A stretch of 64,000 nucleotides of DNA from Rhizobium laguerreae (lineage in GTDB: Bacteria; Pseudomonadota; Alphaproteobacteria; Rhizobiales; Rhizobiaceae), in the NCBI RefSeq assembly GCF_002008165.1, contig NZ_MRDM01000020.1:124001-188000 (forward strand), in the 5' to 3' direction. The translations under genes and the position numbers were made by a program. Shown here one piece after another: positions 43,648-52,801 of this stretch (position 1 is the first letter of the stretch; each line of letters begins with the position of its first letter). The notes under the pieces are model-generated. The model made no database searches. It was not told the origin of the DNA and saw only the letters and a program-made list of their open reading frames with translations.

Positions 43648-44635
43648 GGGACCGCGCAAGGTAACCTCCTTCGACGTGGCGCGCGTGGCCGGCGTCTCGC
43701 GCGCTGCCGTGTCGCGCGCCTTTACGCCGGATGCCAGCGTTTCGCCGAAGACGCGCGAAAAGGTCTACCAAGCCGCCAAGGAACTCGGCTACCGGGTGAA
43801 CTATCTTGCCCGAAGCCTCACCAACAAACGCTCCGATCTCGTCGGCCTCGTCGCCGCTGGCCTCGACAATCCGTTCCGCACGCTGCAGATCGAAAATCTG
43901 GCAAGAGTGCTGCTTGCCCGCAATTTCCGCCCCATCCTGCTCCCGACCTCGCCGGAGGCCGATACCTCGACGGTTATCGGCCAGCTGCTGCACTACGCCG
44001 TCTCGGGCGTCATCGTCACCTCGGACGCACCGCCGACCGAGATCTGTGAACAATGCGCAGCCGAGGGCGTGCCGATCGTGCTGATCAACAAGGGCAACGA
44101 CATTCCCTTCGTCGACCGCATCATCTCCGACGACGACATGGCCGGCCAACTCGCCGCCACCCACCTGATCGACAGCGGCGTGCGAAAGCCCGCCGTGATG
44201 GCCGCGCCCGCCATATCCTACACGGCGCGGCGGCGTAGCGAGGCGTTCGTCGCACGCTGCAAACAGCTCAGCGTCGAGCCGGAATTTCTGCATATCAAAA
44301 TCAACGACTACCGAAGCGGCTATGAAGCGGCCGCCGAACTTGCCGCGTCCGGCATCGACGGACTGTTTTGCGCCAACGACTACATGGCCTGCGGCGTCAT
44401 CGACCGCGTCATGCAGGGCCGCGGCCGTGATGATGCGCCGCCACTCTCCATCATCGGCCATGACGACATTCCTCAGGCGAGCTGGACCGCTTACGATCTC
44501 ACGACCATCCGCCAACCCTGCGACGTCCAGGCCGAAAAGACGGTCGACCTGCTGATGAGCCGGATGGCTGAGCCGGAGCTGACGGCGCGTGTCGAATTCA
44601 CGCCTGTGACACTGATCAGAAGAAGGACCGCCTGA
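43631..44635 (+). CDS. LacI family transcriptional regulator
   Basis: 334 aa. The N-terminal HTH is VTSFDVARVAGVSRAAVSRA with the hinge helix NYLARSLTNKRSDL near 57-70; the rest is the periplasmic-binding-like ligand domain. Start is a TTG at 43631 after AAGGA, overlapping the GDPD gene; no ATG fits better. It is encoded within the operon it presumably represses, and its effector is likely the imported compound or a breakdown product. Confidence 0.9.
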   Translation: MADKDKGPRKVTSFDVARVAGVSRAAVSRAFTPDASVSPKTREKVYQAAKELGYRVNYLARSLTNKRSDLVGLVAAGLDNPFRTLQIENLARVLLARNFRPILLPTSPEADTSTVIGQLLHYAVSGVIVTSDAPPTEICEQCAAEGVPIVLINKGNDIPFVDRIISDDDMAGQLAATHLIDSGVRKPAVMAAPAISYTARRRSEAFVARCKQLSVEPEFLHIKINDYRSGYEAAAELAASGIDGLFCANDYMACGVIDRVMQGRGRDDAPPLSIIGHDDIPQASWTAYDLTTIRQPCDVQAEKTVDLLMSRMAEPELTARVEFTPVTLIRRRTA

Positions 44636-45444
44636 TGAATGCCGCATTCGATGCCGCCGCCATCCGCGCACGGGCGGAGGTCGCGATTACCGTTGCCCTC
44701 GAGGCCGGACGGGAGACTGCCCGGTTCCGGCGCGACTCGAATTTCGGAACGCTTGCCGTCGAAAACAAGGGATTGCAGGATTTCGTCACCATCGCCGACA
44801 AGAATGCCGAGCAGGCGATCCGTGACGGACTGCTCTCGCGTTTTCCGGATGATACTTTCATGGGAGAAGAGAGCGGCGGAAGATCGGGCGAGGGCGGCAC
44901 CTGGGTCGTCGATCCGATCGACGGCACGACCAACTATATCAGGGGCTTCCGGCACTGGGGCGTCTCGATCGCCTTCGTCGCCGGCGGCAAGGTGGAGATC
45001 GGCGTGGTCTACGACGCCGCCGGAGACAAAGTGTTTCACGCCGTGCGCGGCGGCGGCGCCTTCAAGGACGGGCTTCCGGTGCATGCGGCTGCGACCGCCG
45101 ATCCGGCCAATGCGCTTGTCATTCTCGGCCATTCCCGCAAGACGAGCTTCGACGACCATCTCGCGCTCTCGCGACGGCTCCACGAACGCGGTATGGATTA
45201 TCGCCGCATGGGCGCGGCCGCGATCGACCTCGTTCGCGTCGCCGAGGGGTCTGCCGATCTCTACTACGAACGCCACCTCAATGCCTGGGACATGCTCGCT
45301 GGCGCGCTGATCGCCGAAGAGGCCGGCGCGATGGTGGCGATGCCGCCGGTCGACAGGCTGCTTGCGCAGGGCGGGCCTGTCATCGCCCACTCGCCAGGGC
45401 TTGCCGGCGAATTCGCGTTCATCCTCGACATTGAGGGGCTATAG
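44635..45444 (+). CDS. Inositol monophosphatase family protein
   Basis: 269 aa. All metal-binding motifs are present: GEESGG near 80, VDPIDGTTNYI near 98 and WDMLAGALIAEEAGA near 218. The family includes inositol-1-phosphatase, histidinol-phosphatase and sulfite-assimilation CysQ. As last gene of the GDPD operon it may dephosphorylate inositol-1-phosphate or a similar polyol phosphate derived from the imported diester. It overlaps the LacI stop by one base. Confidence 0.9.
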   Translation: MNAAFDAAAIRARAEVAITVALEAGRETARFRRDSNFGTLAVENKGLQDFVTIADKNAEQAIRDGLLSRFPDDTFMGEESGGRSGEGGTWVVDPIDGTTNYIRGFRHWGVSIAFVAGGKVEIGVVYDAAGDKVFHAVRGGGAFKDGLPVHAAATADPANALVILGHSRKTSFDDHLALSRRLHERGMDYRRMGAAAIDLVRVAEGSADLYYERHLNAWDMLAGALIAEEAGAMVAMPPVDRLLAQGGPVIAHSPGLAGEFAFILDIEGL

Positions 45445-45493
45445 ATACACCGTCCCAGAGACGCGATCCGCCCGAATGGCGAAACTGCGAGCG

Positions 45494-47173
45494 CTACCCA
45501 ACAACGCGATTGCGACCGCTCTTTTTCGCCGCATAGAGATTCTGATCGGCGATAGCCAAAATCTCGTTCGGAGACTTGGCAGACAGGGTACCGGCAACAC
45601 CTATGCTGATCGTAACGTGCAGCCCGTTGCAGATCTCGGACCAATCCCACTGTTCAATGGCCGAACGCAGCTTTTCGCAGACATCGGCGGCGCCTCGGGG
45701 AGCGCCGGCGAGCAGGACGACGAATTCCTCGCCGCCAAAGCGAACTGCCTGATCGGTAATTCGCAACTGGCTGCGCAATATGGCCCCAATGGTACTCAGG
45801 ACCCGGTCGCCGATCATGTGAGAGAAGTTGTCGTTGATCGACTTGAAGTGGTCGACATCCAGCATCGCGATGGAATGTGGACGCTTCTCAGACGTCAGTT
45901 CCTGAAAGCGGCTGTCGAGATATTTGCGGTTATAGAGCCCGGTCAGCGTGTCCAGATAGACGGCACTGGCAAGGATATCGGTTTGCTCCTGCAATTTCTG
46001 ATAGGAGGCCTCCAGCGTTTCCGCGCGCTTCGTCTCCGTTTCGGCGACTTCCTTAAACCGCCTGGTTTCATAGTAGATTTCCGCGAGACGTGCGCGCTGC
46101 TGGGTTCTCTCGGCGCTATTGCGCAAATAGGCTTGGTGGTATTTTTTATGTGCCGCCAGCGCCGGATCGAACTGTCCCAGCCCCTCATAGGCCTGCGACA
46201 GATAAAGATAGATCTGGATACAGGAATCGAAACTGCCGCCGGCGTCGATCAGCTCCACCGCCTCGAGCAGCGGTGACAGGGCTTCTTCGAATTTTCCGGA
46301 ATTGTTGTAGATCTGGCCCAAGGTGTAGAGATATTGCTGCCTGTCCCTGACATAGCTGTTTTCTTGGAATAACCGGTAGCGGACCATGCACTGGAGCGCC
46401 TCGTCATGCTCGCCCAGGTGGCTGTGGAACTCGGCTTTATTGCCGAGACAGATGCGAGCAGCCCAGCTGTCACCGGTTTCAGTTGCGATGTCGAGCGCCT
46501 GTTCGGTCAGTTCCAGCGCTCTCACCAGCATCTGGCGTCCTTGTCCCGGCTGGCCGAGCGCCTCCGCGATATATCCGCCTTCCGAATGAGCGCCGCCGAG
46601 ATTGATCAGCCACCAGCATTCATAGGTCTTGTTGCCGATCGATCTGGCGAGTTCGACGGACCTCTCGCTCATCAAGATGGCCCGGTCGGGCTGCTTGTTG
46701 TACCAGAAGATAATTCCAATCACGTTGGTCGCTAGGCTTTGCGCTTTCGGATCTGCTGTCTTGTCGGCCAGATCAAGCGCGCGCGTCGCTTCTTGGATCG
46801 CTTCCTCCGGCAAGCCCAATTCCAAGAGCAACCATCCGAAATACGCCCGGGCACAGGATTCTTGTTTGGGCTCCCCGCTCAATTTCCAGAAGTCTACCGC
46901 CCGGCGGACATGCGTCAGTCCAAGTTCGGCTTTGCCGATTTGAAAACAGTACCAGGCAATGTCAGTATCGCATTGAGCGGCGAGCCGATCGTCGCCCCGA
47001 GTCTTGGCATCAACCAGAATTTCGCCGGCCAGTGTGAGTGCCTCAAGCGAACGGCCTGTACAGCCAAGATGCCACGCGTCCTGCAAGTTGGAATTTGCTT
47101 GTCGAGTAATTGTATCGGCATCAACAACTTGCATTTCGGACACCAACATTTGTCTGCTGGCTATGGATAGCAT
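45494..47173 (-). CDS. Diguanylate cyclase with N-terminal TPR array
   Basis: About 559 aa. Residues 20-370 are helical TPR-like repeats (for example LSQAYEGLGQFDPALAAHKKYHQ), with a coiled segment ETETKRAETLEASYQKLQEQ leading to the C-terminal GGDEF domain. The active site GGEEF is intact, with RITD five residues before it, an inhibitory I-site; the product c-di-GMP would therefore feed back. No membrane segment or signal peptide, so a soluble, partner-controlled cyclase. The start is uncertain: ATGs at 47173, 47149 and 47134 all lack a strong ribosome site. Confidence 0.88.
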   Translation of the reverse strand: MLSIASRQMLVSEMQVVDADTITRQANSNLQDAWHLGCTGRSLEALTLAGEILVDAKTRGDDRLAAQCDTDIAWYCFQIGKAELGLTHVRRAVDFWKLSGEPKQESCARAYFGWLLLELGLPEEAIQEATRALDLADKTADPKAQSLATNVIGIIFWYNKQPDRAILMSERSVELARSIGNKTYECWWLINLGGAHSEGGYIAEALGQPGQGRQMLVRALELTEQALDIATETGDSWAARICLGNKAEFHSHLGEHDEALQCMVRYRLFQENSYVRDRQQYLYTLGQIYNNSGKFEEALSPLLEAVELIDAGGSFDSCIQIYLYLSQAYEGLGQFDPALAAHKKYHQAYLRNSAERTQQRARLAEIYYETRRFKEVAETETKRAETLEASYQKLQEQTDILASAVYLDTLTGLYNRKYLDSRFQELTSEKRPHSIAMLDVDHFKSINDNFSHMIGDRVLSTIGAILRSQLRITDQAVRFGGEEFVVLLAGAPRGAADVCEKLRSAIEQWDWSEICNGLHVTISIGVAGTLSAKSPNEILAIADQNLYAAKKSGRNRVVG

Positions 47174-47256
47174 CAGAAGTTTAAAATGATGCAAACTGCA
47201 AAAAACATGCAACAAACCCCAGAAACAGGGTATCGAAACCTCTCACACCTTTCGGC

Positions 47257-47321
47257 ATGATGCAGCAATTCGAAGTGCTGCAGCGTCTTTGCGCATCTCG
47301 AAAAGACGCGCGGTGCTGTAA
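47257..47321. repeat. Rhizobial intergenic palindromic repeat, copy 1
   Basis: Begins ATGATGCAGCAATTCGAAGT, then nested inverted arms CAGCG...CGCTG-like and GCGCATCT/AGACGCGC. Aligns along its whole length with the copy at 54551-54616. Located 10 nt after the stop of the GDPD gene (minus strand), so it forms a 3' hairpin for that transcript as well as the 5' flank of the cyclase gene. Confidence 0.75.
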
Positions 47322-47330
47322 GCCGGCCGG

Positions 47331-48194
47331 TTAATCCGCCATGCGGCGGCGCCAGGCACGTTCGGTCCCCGGCGCCTCATCGGTGGTGATCTGATCCGGT
47401 TTCAGCGCCATCAGCGCCGAAAAGCTCCGCCATTCTTCTTCGCTGAAACCGGCCTCCGAATCCTTCAGGGTGAAGGTCCAGGCATCGACACGTTTGCCTT
47501 CGTCCTGGCAGAGCGCGATCATATCCAGCCCCGCATTGGCGGCATCAAGGATCAGCGGCCAGTGCAGATAGATCGTGTCCGGTTCGGTCGGGCCGCTGAG
47601 GTCGGCGCGCAGTTCCGTCTCGACCGCCTTCCAGCCGTTGGCCATCCTGATATCGTAGAGCTTGTTGGTCGGATCGATGCCGCGCAGGAGATGGGGAAGC
47701 TTCTCCTTGACCGCGACGATGAGGTCGAGACTGTCGCCACTGACGATCACCGAGGCTGTGATATCGCGGAAATGCGTGGTCAGATGCGCGACGCCCCTGG
47801 CGCCGATCGCTTCGTAGTCGTCCTTCATGTCGAATTGCAGCAATGCGGCTGGATGCGCCGATTGCATCATGGCAGCGAGATCCTCGCTGAGGATCAGCGG
47901 CCGGTCGCCCTCCTGCATCCTGATATCGCTGAGGTCACTGACGCTCTTTTCGGCGACCGGTCCATGTCCTGTCGTCTCGCCTTCGAGTTCCTTGTCGTGC
48001 AGCACGACGAAACCGCCGTCGGCGCGCACGCGCAGATCGAGCTCCATCGAGGCGCCCGCCGCAAAGCCCTCCGCCATCACTTCGGCTGAGAACAGCGGGT
48101 CGGAAAACCGCTTGCGCAGGCGGTGCCATTTCAGGCGGGTGCGATGCCCCTCATGCGAAATCTCCAGCCCCTGCGCATCCAGCAATCTCGTCAT
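47331..48194 (-). CDS. Glycerophosphodiester phosphodiesterase family protein
   Basis: 287 aa. ASMELDLRVRADGGFVVLHD near 50 carries the E-x-D metal ligands and the second catalytic His. The first His is less clear: instead of HRG...ENT the N-terminus reads SHEGHRTRLKWHRLRKRFSD. ATG at 48194 has GGAG 12 nt upstream; a start at 48221 is possible. It is a divergent GDPD, less like the operon enzyme at 42868, and activity should not be assumed. Standing alone between the cyclase and the peptide ABC operon. Confidence 0.75.
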   Translation of the reverse strand: MTRLLDAQGLEISHEGHRTRLKWHRLRKRFSDPLFSAEVMAEGFAAGASMELDLRVRADGGFVVLHDKELEGETTGHGPVAEKSVSDLSDIRMQEGDRPLILSEDLAAMMQSAHPAALLQFDMKDDYEAIGARGVAHLTTHFRDITASVIVSGDSLDLIVAVKEKLPHLLRGIDPTNKLYDIRMANGWKAVETELRADLSGPTEPDTIYLHWPLILDAANAGLDMIALCQDEGKRVDAWTFTLKDSEAGFSEEEWRSFSALMALKPDQITTDEAPGTERAWRRRMAD

Positions 48195-48265
48195 CTGCAC
48201 CAAGTCTCCGCGATGCCACATTCCTGCCCTGACGAACCGTGATGATCAAGAGCCGAATACGGTTT

Positions 48266-49360
48266 TCATCGGCTATAGGCCGAGGATATCGCCTCCGAAG
48301 CGGCTGCTATGTCCGAGGGATGCCCGGCCTGCCTGAGGGCCGCGCCATACGCCACGACATTCGAAAGCACCATCTGGAATCCGGCGCGCGGACCAGTGTG
48401 GTTCAGCCGCACGAGACGGGCCGGTGCGGTTCCGACGCCTTCGCTCAGCTCGACCCCGAGCTGCCCGGCGGTTGCGATCAGCGCGGCAGGCTCCAGTGTC
48501 TGCGGCACTGGTACCGACGTCACCAGGTTCGAAGCCTTTGCTGCCGGTACCCAGGCCGAGGCTCCGAGTGCGGCAAGCCCTGCCCGTGTCGCCGATGCCG
48601 CCAGGGCATGGCGGGCGACGACATTCTCCAGGCCTTCAGCCTCGATGCGGTCGAGCGCCGTCTCCAGCGCGAAGAATTCCAGCGGCGCCGGTGTTCCCGG
48701 CAGGCTACGCCGGCCGCCGTCGATCCAGCTCTTCAGATCGGCCAAAGACAAGATCGACTCGCGCGGGGCGCCGTCTCTGAGGATCAGATCCCAGGCGCGG
48801 CCGCTGACCGAAATTGCGGACACGCCGGCCGGGCCGCCGAGCGCCTTCTGTGGCCCGATCACCGCGATGTCAATGCCGAGATCGTCGACGTCGAGCTGAT
48901 GGCCGCCGACCGAGGCGACCGCGTCGACGACGGTGACGATGTTGCGAGCTCGGGCAAGCGCCAGTATCTCGGGCAGGGGGTTGAGAATGCCGCTTGCGGA
49001 TTCGGCATGGACCAGCGCCAGGACATCGATGTGAGCACCGGCGTCGAGCGCGTTTGCAACGGATTCGATCTCAATCGGCAGGCCCGGTTCGGCGACAACA
49101 TCCTCAACCGTCGCGCCACCCTGGCGCAGCCATTGCCCGAACCAGCCACCATAGGGGCTGGTGATGATGTTGAGCGCTGAAAGGCCGGGGCGCGCAAGGC
49201 TGGCCGCCGCCGCCTCCAGCGCCACCACCGCCTCGGCCTGCACCAGCACTATGTCGTTGCGGCTGTGCAAGATACCGCCAATCCTGTCGGCAAGGACGGC
49301 GTAGCGCCCGGCGGGATAGGAGGGCACGCCATGCAGGGGATTCCAATCAAGATCGGACAT
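48266..49360 (-). CDS. Class V aminotransferase (PLP-dependent)
   Basis: 364 aa fold type I aminotransferase related to serine-glyoxylate/alanine-glyoxylate enzymes. The PLP lysine is in VIGPQKALGGPAG near 190; VDAVASVGGHQLDVDDLGID just before it holds the Asp that contacts the pyridine nitrogen. Last gene of a peptide-type ABC operon; 11 nt after the second ATPase. ATG at 49360 has GAAGGAAG upstream. Probably processes an imported amino compound. Confidence 0.87.
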   Translation of the reverse strand: MSDLDWNPLHGVPSYPAGRYAVLADRIGGILHSRNDIVLVQAEAVVALEAAAASLARPGLSALNIITSPYGGWFGQWLRQGGATVEDVVAEPGLPIEIESVANALDAGAHIDVLALVHAESASGILNPLPEILALARARNIVTVVDAVASVGGHQLDVDDLGIDIAVIGPQKALGGPAGVSAISVSGRAWDLILRDGAPRESILSLADLKSWIDGGRRSLPGTPAPLEFFALETALDRIEAEGLENVVARHALAASATRAGLAALGASAWVPAAKASNLVTSVPVPQTLEPAALIATAGQLGVELSEGVGTAPARLVRLNHTGPRAGFQMVLSNVVAYGAALRQAGHPSDIAAASEAISSAYSR

Positions 49361-49371
49361 GGATACTTCCT

Positions 49372-50154
49372 TCAGCAAGGATCGGTCACGAGACGGGGGA
49401 CGGCGGCAACGAGTGCGCGGGCGGCCGCCGATTGCGGCGCGGCAACGACCGCCGCTGCCGGTCCGGTCTCGACGATCCGTCCGCCATCCATAACGGCGAT
49501 GCGGTGGGAGACGGCGCGCACCACGGCAAGATCGTGCGAAATGAACAGACAGGCAATGCCCTGTTCTTTCTGCAGATCGACCAGAAGCTCCAGGATCCTG
49601 CCGCGCACGGTCACATCGAGCGCCGAGACCGCCTCATCGAGCACCAGCAGCGAGGGCCGTGTCGCGATCGCCCGCGCAATCGCCACACGCTGCCGCTGGC
49701 CGCCGGAGAGTGCCCGCACCGGACGGGCGGCATGATCTGCGGTGAGGCCGACACGCTCGAGTAGCATGATGATCTCGCCGGGGCGCCGATCCTTGCCGGC
49801 GATGCCGTGGATGCGAAGCGGATCGTCGAGCACTGCACCAACGCTCGCCAACGGATTGAAGGCGGCGAGCGGATCCTGAAACACCATCTGCATACGCGCC
49901 CGCCGGTGGCGCAAAGGCGCACCATTCAGCGCGAGCCAATCCTCTCCCTCGAAGCGAATCGAGCCGGCATCGGCAGCAACAAGCCGTAGCAGGATACGCG
50001 ATAGCGTCGATTTTCCACTGCCGGAGGCGCCGACGAGACCGAGCGTTTCTCCGGCCGCGATGATAAGCGACACATTATCGAGAGCAGTAATCCGGCGTCC
50101 CGCAGACGAAAAACCTTTTGACAGGTTTTCGATGGAAAGCAGCCTGTCGTTCAT
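49372..50154 (-). CDS. Peptide-type ABC transporter ATP-binding protein (DppF class)
   Basis: 260 aa. Walker A GASGSGKST near 40, signature LSGGQRQR near 148, Walker B LLVLDEAVSALD (Ala replaces the usual Pro-Thr of DEPTSALD), H-loop FISHDLAVV. Start at the ATG at 50154, which overlaps the stop of the upstream ATPase by one base. Shorter than full DppF, lacking the oligopeptide C-terminal extension. Confidence 0.92.
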   Translation of the reverse strand: MNDRLLSIENLSKGFSSAGRRITALDNVSLIIAAGETLGLVGASGSGKSTLSRILLRLVAADAGSIRFEGEDWLALNGAPLRHRRARMQMVFQDPLAAFNPLASVGAVLDDPLRIHGIAGKDRRPGEIIMLLERVGLTADHAARPVRALSGGQRQRVAIARAIATRPSLLVLDEAVSALDVTVRGRILELLVDLQKEQGIACLFISHDLAVVRAVSHRIAVMDGGRIVETGPAAAVVAAPQSAAARALVAAVPRLVTDPC

Positions 50155-50945
50155 CACGGCACCTCCGCGATCAGCGGCGGCGTCGCGAGATCGCGATGGC
50201 TGGCGATGAGGGCGGCGGTATAGTCGCTCTCAGGCGCCGAAAGCACCGAGCGGACGGGACCTGCCTCGACCAGCCTCGCATTGCGGAAAACGGCGATGCG
50301 ATCGACGAAGCCCGAGGCCAGCGCGATGTCGTGGGTGATGAAGAGCAGCGTCATGCCATCCTCGCGCACCAGCCCGTCGAGCAGGCGGACGATCTCGGCC
50401 TGGACGACGACGTCGAGCGCACTGGTCGCCTCGTCGGCGATCAGCAGTGCCGGCCTCGCGGCAATGGCCGCGGCAATCGCCACGCGCTGGCGCTGGCCGC
50501 CGGAGAGCTGATGCGGAAAGGACCGCATCGCCTTGTCGGGCTGCGGTATCCGTACCCGCCCGAGCAGTCCCTCAGCCCTGGCATAGGCCTGTTTCCAGCT
50601 GAGGCCGAGATGGCGCCTGGCGCCCTCGGCGATCTGCTCGCCGATCGTCAAAACGGGATTGAGGCTGGAGCCTGGATCCTGGAAGACGAAGCCGAAATCG
50701 CGGCCTGGGCGGGGCGGATGGCCAAGGCCGGGCCAAAGTATCTCGCCGCCGACCTTCGTTCCCTCCGGCAGCAGACCGGCAAGCGCGCGGGCAAGCGTGC
50801 TCTTGCCGGAGCCGCTTTCGCCGATGATCGCCAGCCTTTCGCCGGCGACGATATCAAGATCGATATCGTCTAGCGCGGCCGCACCGCTGCTGCCGCGCCC
50901 ATAGGTGACTGAAAGCTGTCGCAGGCTCAAAAAAATGCCGGTCAT
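50154..50945 (-). CDS. Peptide-type ABC transporter ATP-binding protein (DppD class)
   Basis: 263 aa. Walker A GESGSGKST near 40, Q-loop FVFQDPGSSLNPV, signature LSGGQRQR near 145, Walker B LLIADEATSALD, H-loop FITHDIALAS. ATG at 50945 overlaps the permease stop as ATGA. Lacks the C-terminal cluster of cysteines seen in classic DppD. Confidence 0.92.
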   Translation of the reverse strand: MTGIFLSLRQLSVTYGRGSSGAAALDDIDLDIVAGERLAIIGESGSGKSTLARALAGLLPEGTKVGGEILWPGLGHPPRPGRDFGFVFQDPGSSLNPVLTIGEQIAEGARRHLGLSWKQAYARAEGLLGRVRIPQPDKAMRSFPHQLSGGQRQRVAIAAAIAARPALLIADEATSALDVVVQAEIVRLLDGLVREDGMTLLFITHDIALASGFVDRIAVFRNARLVEAGPVRSVLSAPESDYTAALIASHRDLATPPLIAEVP

Positions 50946-51775
50946 GCCGCCCTCACGCCATTCTCGCCAAGCGCCTTGCCCAGACCTTCGCTGAAGAGAT
51001 GGACGCCGAGCACGGTCACGGCGAGTGCAGCACCCGGTATGACCGAGAGATAGGATGCCGAACGCAACACGCTGCGGCCCTCTGCGATCATCGAACCCCA
51101 GGTGGCGATATTGGGATTGCCGAGACCCAGGAAGGAAAGCGCTGCCTCGGTGAGGATCGCACCGGCGACGATGGTGGCCGAAAGCGCCAGCACCGGCGGC
51201 AATGCGTTCGGCAGGATTTCGCGGAAGGCGATCTCAGCGGGATGCATGCCGATCACCCTTGCCGAAGCGACATAATCCTGCTCTCGGATCGCAAGCACCT
51301 GCGCTCTCGTCAACCGCGCCGGATCGGCCCAGGTGCCGAGTGCGATGGCAAGGACGACAATGGGCGTCGACACGCCGATGGTGCTGACGAAAGCGAGGGC
51401 GAGCAGGAAAGCCGGCACGATCTGGAAGGCGTCGACCACGCGCATCAGCGCCTCGTCGACGAGCCCGCCGGCAAAACCGGCCGCAAGGCCGACGCAGAGC
51501 CCAAGCACCATGGCCGCAAACGCCGCCGCGAGGCCAACGGCAAGCGAGGTCCTGGCACCATAGAGCAGGCCCGCCAACACGTCGCGGCCGAGACGGTCGG
51601 TGCCGAGCGGGAAAGCCGGATCGGCGAACGGCGCCAGCAGGGCGTGGCCGGCAATTTTCAGCGGATCGCCCGGCGAAATGACGGGAGCGAGCAGCCCGGC
51701 CACAAGCAGAACGAGAAGGATCGCAAATCCTGCCGCACCTTCCGGCGTGCGCAGCAGTCGCCGCAGCCAGCTCAT
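50942..51775 (-). CDS. Peptide-type ABC transporter permease (DppC class)
   Basis: 277 aa. FPLGTDRLGRDVLAGLLYGARTSL near 55 is the DppC/NikC signature, and the coupling loop carries ASARVIGMHPAEIAFREI near 178. First helix GFAILLVLLVAGLLAPVIS. Overlaps both neighbours by 4 nt. Confidence 0.94.
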   Translation of the reverse strand: MSWLRRLLRTPEGAAGFAILLVLLVAGLLAPVISPGDPLKIAGHALLAPFADPAFPLGTDRLGRDVLAGLLYGARTSLAVGLAAAFAAMVLGLCVGLAAGFAGGLVDEALMRVVDAFQIVPAFLLALAFVSTIGVSTPIVVLAIALGTWADPARLTRAQVLAIREQDYVASARVIGMHPAEIAFREILPNALPPVLALSATIVAGAILTEAALSFLGLGNPNIATWGSMIAEGRSVLRSASYLSVIPGAALAVTVLGVHLFSEGLGKALGENGVRAA

Positions 51776-52761
51776 GCGCCGCCCTCCGATGCGCCGATGC
51801 GCGGGTCGAGTGCGGCATAGACGAGATCGACGAGGAAATTGACGGAGATGACCAGGACGGCGCTGGTTACGATGATGCCCATCAACAACGGCGCGTCGCG
51901 GCCGTTGACCGCCTCCTGCGCCAGCCGCCCGAAGCCCGGGATTGCAAAGATGCTCTCGATCACCACGCTGCCGCCGAGCATGGCCGCCAATTGCAGCCCG
52001 AGCATGGTGACGAGCGGCAGCAGAGCATTGCGCGCGACATGGCGCAGCACGATCCGGCTCCGCGACAGCCCCTTGGCTCGGGCGAAGAGCACGAAATCGA
52101 GCTTCCAGACCTCGGCCATGCCGCTGCGCATCACCCGCAGAAACAAGGCAAGATAGATCAGCGCCAGCGCGCCGACCGGCAGAACCAGATGATCGGCGAT
52201 ATCGAGCGCCCGCGAAAATCCTGTCTTGCCGGAAGCAATCGTCTCGACGCCGGCGATCGGAAACCAGCGCAGCTTCACCGAAAAGGCGATGCTCAGGACC
52301 AGGCCAAGCCAGAAGCTCGGAATGGCATAGACGATCAGCGAGCCGATCGACAGCAGCCGATCCCGCAGGCCGCCCGGCCGCGCCCCGGCAAGGATGCCGA
52401 GCGCCGAGCCGAGGCCGAAGGATAGCGCCGTCGCACTGCCCATCAGCAGCAGCGTATTAGGCAGGCGTTCGGCAATGAGCGCACCGACCGGCCGGCCGAA
52501 GGCGACCGACCAGCCGAGATCGAAGCGTGCGAGTGAGGAAAAATAGAGCCAGAGGCGCGCGAACATCGATTGGTCGAGGCCGTAGCTCTCGCGCAGCGAC
52601 TGCCTAAGTGCGGCATCGCCGCCGCCGATCGAGCCGAGATAGGCGTCGACAGCATCGCCCGAGGCTGACTCAAGCAGGAAAAAGGTGAAGACCACCACGA
52701 TCAGCAGCACTGGAATGCTGCTGATCGCCCTGCGCCTCAGGAGGATGATGGCTCGTTTCAC
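51772..52761 (-). CDS. Peptide-type ABC transporter permease (DppB class)
   Basis: 329 aa. First helix AISSIPVLLIVVVFTFFLLE; a large periplasmic loop (near 40-100) with LRESYGLDQSMFARLWLYF; coupling loop FARAKGLSRSRIVLRHVARN near 220. The start is taken as the GTG at 52761, opening VKRAIILLRRRA, because the frame further upstream reads into the binding-protein gene. No clear ribosome site, so the start is uncertain. Confidence 0.9.
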   Translation of the reverse strand: MKRAIILLRRRAISSIPVLLIVVVFTFFLLESASGDAVDAYLGSIGGGDAALRQSLRESYGLDQSMFARLWLYFSSLARFDLGWSVAFGRPVGALIAERLPNTLLLMGSATALSFGLGSALGILAGARPGGLRDRLLSIGSLIVYAIPSFWLGLVLSIAFSVKLRWFPIAGVETIASGKTGFSRALDIADHLVLPVGALALIYLALFLRVMRSGMAEVWKLDFVLFARAKGLSRSRIVLRHVARNALLPLVTMLGLQLAAMLGGSVVIESIFAIPGFGRLAQEAVNGRDAPLLMGIIVTSAVLVISVNFLVDLVYAALDPRIGASEGGA

Positions 52762-52801
52762 GCCTGACAGGGCCTCTGGAAGGGAATTGCCGCCGATCCT
52801 A

